NCBI GenBank assembly: GCA_015143295.1
Contig: CM026551.1
Span: 46,364,034-46,428,033 of the forward strand
Direction of reading: 5' to 3'
DNA length: 64,000 nt
Source: Tetracentron sinense
Lineage: Eukaryota > Streptophyta > Magnoliopsida > Trochodendrales > Trochodendraceae
Shown here: positions 58,899-64,000 of the stretch, piece after piece
Layout of the letters: every line of letters starts with the position of its first letter
Numbering within the stretch: the first letter of the stretch is position 1
Notes under the pieces: generated by a model
The model's input: only the letters and a program-made list of their open reading frames with translations
Told to the model about the DNA's origin: nothing
Databases searched by the model: none
Program-made: the position numbers and the translations under genes

Positions 58899-60922
58899 TT
58901 ATGCTAGGTAGTTGTATATCTGGGGGTTGTTCTTGTCTCGCTCTAGGTACTCCCTGTCGATGAGGCTTTCAATCCGTTTCTTCAAATCAGTTGGCTTTAT
59001 TGGAAACTTGAGCTGTCATGAAACCAAAACAAAGACAAGTTTCCCCCTCCAATTTGTCATTTGAACTCGCAGTAATATTGAATTGAAGAAAGAAAGACTG
59101 AGTCTGGTTACCTGTTGGAAGAGCTCGGTTATCAAGAGTGTATGACTTAGCAATTTCCTCGTCTTCATTATGCGAACAATAGCAGCATCAACCTGCAATA
59201 AATCCAGCAATAACGAGAAATCTACATTTGATTATTTCATGGCTTCAAATTGGGAGTCAGGGATTGGATTGACATTTATAGACCAAAGCAAATGAAGGAA
59301 GATAAATGAAACCTGATATTGGCGGTCCTGGAATACTCTTTCAGTGGTGCTTGTGTTCTCCTCCACTGTTTCCTTCATCTGGATTGCATTTACCTGTTCC
59401 CTCAAGACAAAGTCAGCAATAAAATTTCTTTTTGAGCTTCTAAATAAATAGAAAATATACCTTTATGCGGTAGAGAGGACCACTAAATTCTTCATTGAAC
59501 ACGAATGAGTCATTGTCCTCCACTTCCCTCCCTTTGGGAAACTGTTAATAACCCCAACCATTTTCAAAATTATCAGTCAATGAAATGGCAAGAAACATGC
59601 TTAAGAGCATAGTAACACAATTCTCCACTTAAAAAAAAAAAAAAGTCTCCAATAATACAAAACTTTTTCGTCAAACGATTAATTCAAAAGTATTCACGAC
59701 TTTTTGAAAAAAACCACGGCGTTTTCAAAAAGTTGCAAATTTCACAAATTACTTGTGACTTTTTTAAAAGGTACCCGAATTAATATCTAATATATGAGAT
59801 ATGTTTGTTTATATTTTTCATAAATAGTAATCATATTTCATATTTTTTTATATCTTGCCCAATATGTTTTAGCTTTATTTTGGAAACTTCTGAATTTTAT
59901 CGATATTTCCTGAAATTCTCCTTGTACGAATAATTCTTGAAATCCGAATTGGTAACTATGTTTGTATCATATTACTTTCTCTTTATAATTCTTTTTTTCT
60001 TCCCCAAAATTTTCCTGACTTCGCCCAATTTTGCCTATTTTTCTGAACCAGATCCCCGTAAAATTATTCCTAAACCCCAACTTTATTACTATGCTTAAGA
60101 GGCCATGCACCCACCTTTTGAAGTACACGAATTTTTCCGCATGCAAGTGACTGCAGAGTTCTTCTCAGCTCTTTATCCTCAATGACTGTCGAGTCCTTGA
60201 TGTCTTGAAAGCTAAGCTTTTGAGCATCATTAAACAGCATCAAAACAACAGTCTGTTGCCCATGTATCACATCCCACCAAAAAGTTAAAAGAATAATGCA
60301 TCAGGCATTAACACGACAAAGAAAGACAGTACTTAAGATTAATGAATGAAACACAACAAGACAAACAAAGATGCATATCAACAAGGAAGCAGAAAGGACC
60401 AACCTGAAATAGCGAAACTGCCAGCTCCTTTTTACCTTTTGGAAACTCTGCTTTCAATACACAGTGACCTAATGAATTTTGCCACATTAAGCGCCTCCCA
60501 CTGTACTTGCTTAAGTAGAACTCCTTGAAGATGTCCTGTTGCACCAAGAAGAGGAAAAACACTTAAAAGAATATGCCAGATGTGAAAAAAATGGAATGCA
60601 CGCATCCCTTACACAGCTAGTGCCTAACCTGATACACATTCAGTTCGTGAGGAAGTCGAACAGCCATCGGCGGATATGTTGGCCAGTACCTGCATCCCAG
60701 CCACCCACACACCAATATTATAAACTTCGAGGAAAACAAACTGAATGATCAGAATGAGCCCGTCTTCCTAATAGGGTATAAAAAAATATAATCACTAAAG
60801 TAGAGTAAGGCCCACCCAGTTGTTAAGACATGGACACTCATCTCAATTCCCGATGGGAGTTTTGTCCTGGCCTGGGATGACTGTCTGAAGGACTCGTTTA
60901 TCTCTTTTGATAATTCGATATC
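58899..60922 (-). CDS. CUL4: CUL4, cullin-4 (C-terminal eight exons; gene continues past right edge)
   Basis: Scaffold of CRL4 ubiquitin ligases: the C-terminal part binds the RING protein RBX1, the missing N-terminal part binds DDB1. Exons: 60922-60816, 60689-60629, 60535-60404, 60252-60115, 59541-59461, 59393-59313, 59192-59112, 59012-58899, stop TAA at 58901-58899. They join in phase into 264 residues. Cullin motifs are [57 protein letters not shown] with the neddylation-site lysine, [16 protein letters not shown] and the ending [18 protein letters not shown]. The NPQIYNYLA end and [11 protein letters not shown] favour CUL4 over CUL1 and CUL3. Three successive exons are each 81 bp. The next upstream exon was not found up to 64000, so that intron exceeds 3 kb and probably holds the viral insertion. 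Confidence 0.92.
59608..60093. mobile_element. hAT-like MITE, copy 3 with perfect 8-bp target duplication (CUL4 intron)
   Basis: Begins CATAGTAACACA and ends TTATTACTATG. Both flanks read CTTAAGAG (59600-59607 and 60094-60101). Its 3' part (ATTTTCCTGACTTCGCCCAA, then CCCCAACTTTATTACTATG) parallels the end of the copy at 43243-43829. It sits in the intron between the CUL4 exons at 60252-60115 and 59541-59461. Non-coding. Confidence 0.85.
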
Positions 60923-62582
60923 CTGCAAAAGTATCATGATATTGTCCTCAAATGGTGTGGGAGCAACTGTTAAAGAAATATAAGCATCAACACCCAGTGT
61001 GAAAATACACATTTTTTCATATAGCTAAGAGGGAACTTGGCCCAATGCCATTGTCGCTCAAATGAAGACACATATTGAAAGTTTATGCATGTAAGGTCAT
61101 ATAATGCCTGACAAAAATCATGCTCCAGAATGAAACCAGGACTATGTGGTTCTCTACAATGGAGTATTGGAACTCATACATGCATGGTGTTTTTTCCTGT
61201 AAGACTGATTCCTATGTGTCAACCTCAAGTTACAAAATAAACAATTCAAATGTAAATAAATGGCAAGATGCACATAGATACAAACACAACACACATACAT
61301 GCACACAAATGCACACACAAATATCTAGCATAAGGTTTAAGAATTATCTTTTGGCACTGTAGTGCAGCATGGAAGGTTTATTGCATATGAAATTCATGCC
61401 ATCTCACTATAAACACATCTATCACTTCAAAGTCAATGTTATTTTGATGTGTATGACTTACTGCTAGTTTTGGAATCTGTAATGTCTTGGTTACTTATTC
61501 GTCTCTTAGATTTTTCAAGGAACTGCATACAAGAGTTCTTACCTCTCAGATCTGTTCTGGCCATGTATGATAACCGTTCTTCTCTCAGTTTTAGGCACAT
61601 GCCGCACTCTTATCTAGAGAAATCTTAATCTATCAATTACTTTTTTCAGTTATTGATTTCATAATTGTTTATAAGATTTCATATGTACACATATAAGCTT
61701 GTCTAAAAAAATCGTTCTATATAGCGTACCTATATGAACGAAACATTTTTAAATCTCATGGTCTAATTAGTAAACTGTAGCGATGTGTCAGGTATCGTGT
61801 CTCTGGGGTCAGCATATGTATAAAACTATGTATCCAAGCCCGAGAAACAATACACGTGCCTGTGCCTGTCCCTAATTTGCAAACTTAGACCTGCAGAACT
61901 AAACTTATCAAAAATTTGCACTACTGTGTCTGCATGAGAGCCTCTGGGTTGATTCCTCATTCCAATGATCAGATCACCATTCAAACAGGACTCCTACTGA
62001 AGAAAGATCCCAACAATATAACGAAGCAAATTGAGAAAATCATCAAATATCTTGACCATAGGTGTAAAAGTAACTTACACATTCCCAAATTGGACAAATT
62101 GTATTTTGCTAAGGGGTGGTGTCATCAAAGACCAGGAACGCTAGAAAAGATTATCCGTGAAGGCAAAAACCATTGAACTAGTGAAACATTCTTAATTTTG
62201 AGGTTGCCTCATCAGGTTTTATGTTGGACTCTCAGTGACTTGCTATATTCTGCAACAGTGCATGCTAAGAGCCAATCAGTGAAAGAAGAGAAGGATTCAA
62301 AAGGAAAATAAATAAATGTGAGGAATGTCATGATAATTTCTTTCATTTTTATTTATTTTGGGGGGGTACTAAATTAATGGAAAATTCACTGGATTCGGGT
62401 TGAAGTTTTCGAGCCACGGATAGGGTTTCCTCAACCCCTTTATAATCGGATTAGGCTTCAAGGACCTGTATGGTTATAATATCTAATAAAATTATTGATA
62501 GTTATACTTATACATATATCTATATACAGTATATATAGCGAAAGATGGGTGAATAGCTAAGGGGATAGACTCTTTCTAATTC
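60923..62582. other. CUL4 intron sequence, no recognised feature
   Basis: Presumed intron. It contains CACACAYACATGCACA-type low-complexity sequence near 61285-61325, a G run near 62362 and a TATA-like ATATATAG near 62530. The open frame at 61916-62176 shows no motif I know. Confidence 0.4.
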
Positions 62583-64000
62583 ATGGAATCTGCACGTCTT
62601 TCAACTTCATCTACTTCTAGTTTATCTAGTTCACCCTCTTTCCGCAATTCTACTTCTTCTAAATTACATTATTTATATGAAATAGAATATCAACCAGAAG
62701 ATGTTCAAGTTCCTCCTACATCTTATCCTGTTGTCCCTATAGTATTTATGGTCATGTGTAAGAAAATAGAGTCACAAAATCCATAAAAAAATTAGTTGGT
62801 CTACATACTACTAAGTCTGTTAAAGAATACGTTCAAGTGTCTAAGTTTGATCAATTCCAAATCCCTGCATCTGATCAAGAATCCTTCTACACCCTCTCTC
62901 TACCTCGAGAGCTTATTATCCCATGGATACAAGACGGATACACCCATCTGCACTTTGTTGCTATAAATTAGCCTTAACCTTTCATGGAAGAAAAGGTCTC
63001 CCTGTTGTCTTCCGGATTGCCCTGTTAGACTCAAGGTTTAAGGAATACCAACATGCCACTATCGGAACAGTTCAAACTACACTCAATTCAAGCACGGTAT
63101 TCATTACCCTTTTCCCCAATTTTAATATATCTCTACGAGATCCTCATCTTGTAGATGCGCTTAAGGTCCAAATACAAATAGATGGTGCTCCTTTGATATC
63201 AACCACTTATGCAGCCACCCTTCATTATCAAATGGCTTATCGACTTCAAAATCATGCCTTTGATATGATGGTTCCAGACTTTGCTCGCACTGATGATGCA
63301 CTTATGATCAAAGTTGACGCCGGCAAAGTACCGCAATGTACTTATGTTCCTCGCCAACTTAGTACGTCTGAATTAACCTCTTTATTCCCACTTAAATGGA
63401 TTACTCATTATAAATCTATTCATAATGAACACAAACCGGTTCACTCAGACAGATCTATATTCATCAGATACTCAGATGGTACTGTGGAAACACAGTTCTT
63501 ATCCACTACATCTAGTGATACTCCATCAGTCTTCACTACTCCTTTACCCGCGATAGCTAATTCAAGTGATACCTCATCGGTTTTCACTACTGCTCTACCT
63601 GTTACATCTACACAGATGCTGCTAACTCCAGAAGGAACAAGAGTTTCCAAAACTTTTCATATCCCATGTGATATTTGTACGTGTGACGATTGTCTTTCGT
63701 ATGATTCCGATGAATACGATATAATCCCTCTTAAACCTGGTATTCGGAAGAAAACATCTCAACAACTTCTTCAAGAAAGATATGAAGCAGGAGATCCCGA
63801 AGTTGGCCTTCTTGGCCATCCCTCTGGCAAATTTGACTTTTATGTTCTTTACTCTAAGTCAAGTAAACCACCTGATTTACCAAGAATTCCACCCCATCCG
63901 CCAGATCCTCCATCTCCACCTAAGCCTTCTCCTATACCAGTAACAACACCTCTGTCACCTTACTACCAAAAAGCTCTTAAGCTACTCCCTCTTTCACATT
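62583..64000 (+). pseudogene. Endogenous caulimovirid (pararetrovirus) movement-protein region, broken, partial
   Basis: The stretch from about 62959 to the window end is open and contains a plant-virus movement-protein-like block (HGRKGLPVVFRIALLDSR, then SSTVFITLFPNFNISLRDP). After it come a Ser/Thr-rich part, a Cys-containing IPCDICTCDDC stretch and a Pro-rich run (PPHPPDPPSPPKPSP). This order fits the N-terminal movement-protein part of a long polyprotein as in Petuvirus- or Florendovirus-like endogenous Caulimoviridae. The reading frame changes at least twice, near 62786 (stop TAA) and near 62960 (TAG at 62969 in the frame it leaves), so it is not expressible as one protein. Coat, protease and reverse transcriptase would lie beyond 64000. 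Genus assignment is inferred. Confidence 0.72.

Noticed and set aside
27115..60922. Functional cluster of FANCD2, OEP7 and CUL4
   Set aside because: FANCD2 and CUL4 both relate to ubiquitin and DNA repair, but spacing is large, repeats intervene and OEP7 is unrelated; co-location is most simply chance.
1..64000. CRISPR arrays, rRNA or tRNA genes, bacterial operons
   Set aside because: No regular spaced repeats, tRNA cloverleaf or rRNA sequence was recognised, and intron-containing plant genes rule out a prokaryotic source.

Overview
This is nuclear DNA from a flowering plant. It is AT-rich, has spliceosomal introns and dense layers of plant transposons (CACTA, L1-type LINEs, LTR remnants, hAT-like MITEs, an endogenous pararetrovirus), and carries plant versions of FANCD2, OEP7 and CUL4. 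I cannot name the species.

Layout. 1-4205 is decayed repeat with one truncated LINE tail. 4206-16037 is a nest of CACTA DNA transposons, into which a Ty3/gypsy-like solo LTR (9016-11925) has inserted. 16544-22092 is a 5'-truncated L1-type LINE on the minus strand with a 14-bp target duplication. 22093-27114 holds a MITE, a probable copia solo LTR and tandem repeats. 27115-27372 is a small intact gene for an OEP7-like chloroplast outer-envelope protein. 27767-53025 (minus) is a complete FANCD2 gene. I reconstructed 31 coding exons with consistent splice phases, giving a 1493-residue protein. Its large introns hold LINE pieces, LTR pieces, hAT-like MITEs, a GGT-rich repeat and a mitochondrial-looking insertion. 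53026-58898 is intergenic repeat. 58899-60922 (minus) is the 3' part of CUL4 (eight exons), which must continue beyond the right edge. 62583-64000 is the start of a broken endogenous caulimovirid, probably inside the next CUL4 intron.

How the genes work together. FANCD2 acts in repair of DNA interstrand crosslinks, CUL4 is a ubiquitin-ligase scaffold, and OEP7 sits in the plastid envelope. They look like unrelated housekeeping neighbours; nothing shows a functional cluster. An E2F-type site lies just upstream of FANCD2, as expected for an S-phase repair gene.

No new biological system could be supported. The most interesting points are: an asparagine in FANCD2 where human FANCD2 has its ubiquitinated lysine 561; a three-copy hAT-like MITE family with 8-bp target duplications; the nested CACTA/solo-LTR structure; and an organelle-like insert framed by short palindromic repeats. 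All exon and element borders were read by eye and need transcript or database confirmation.
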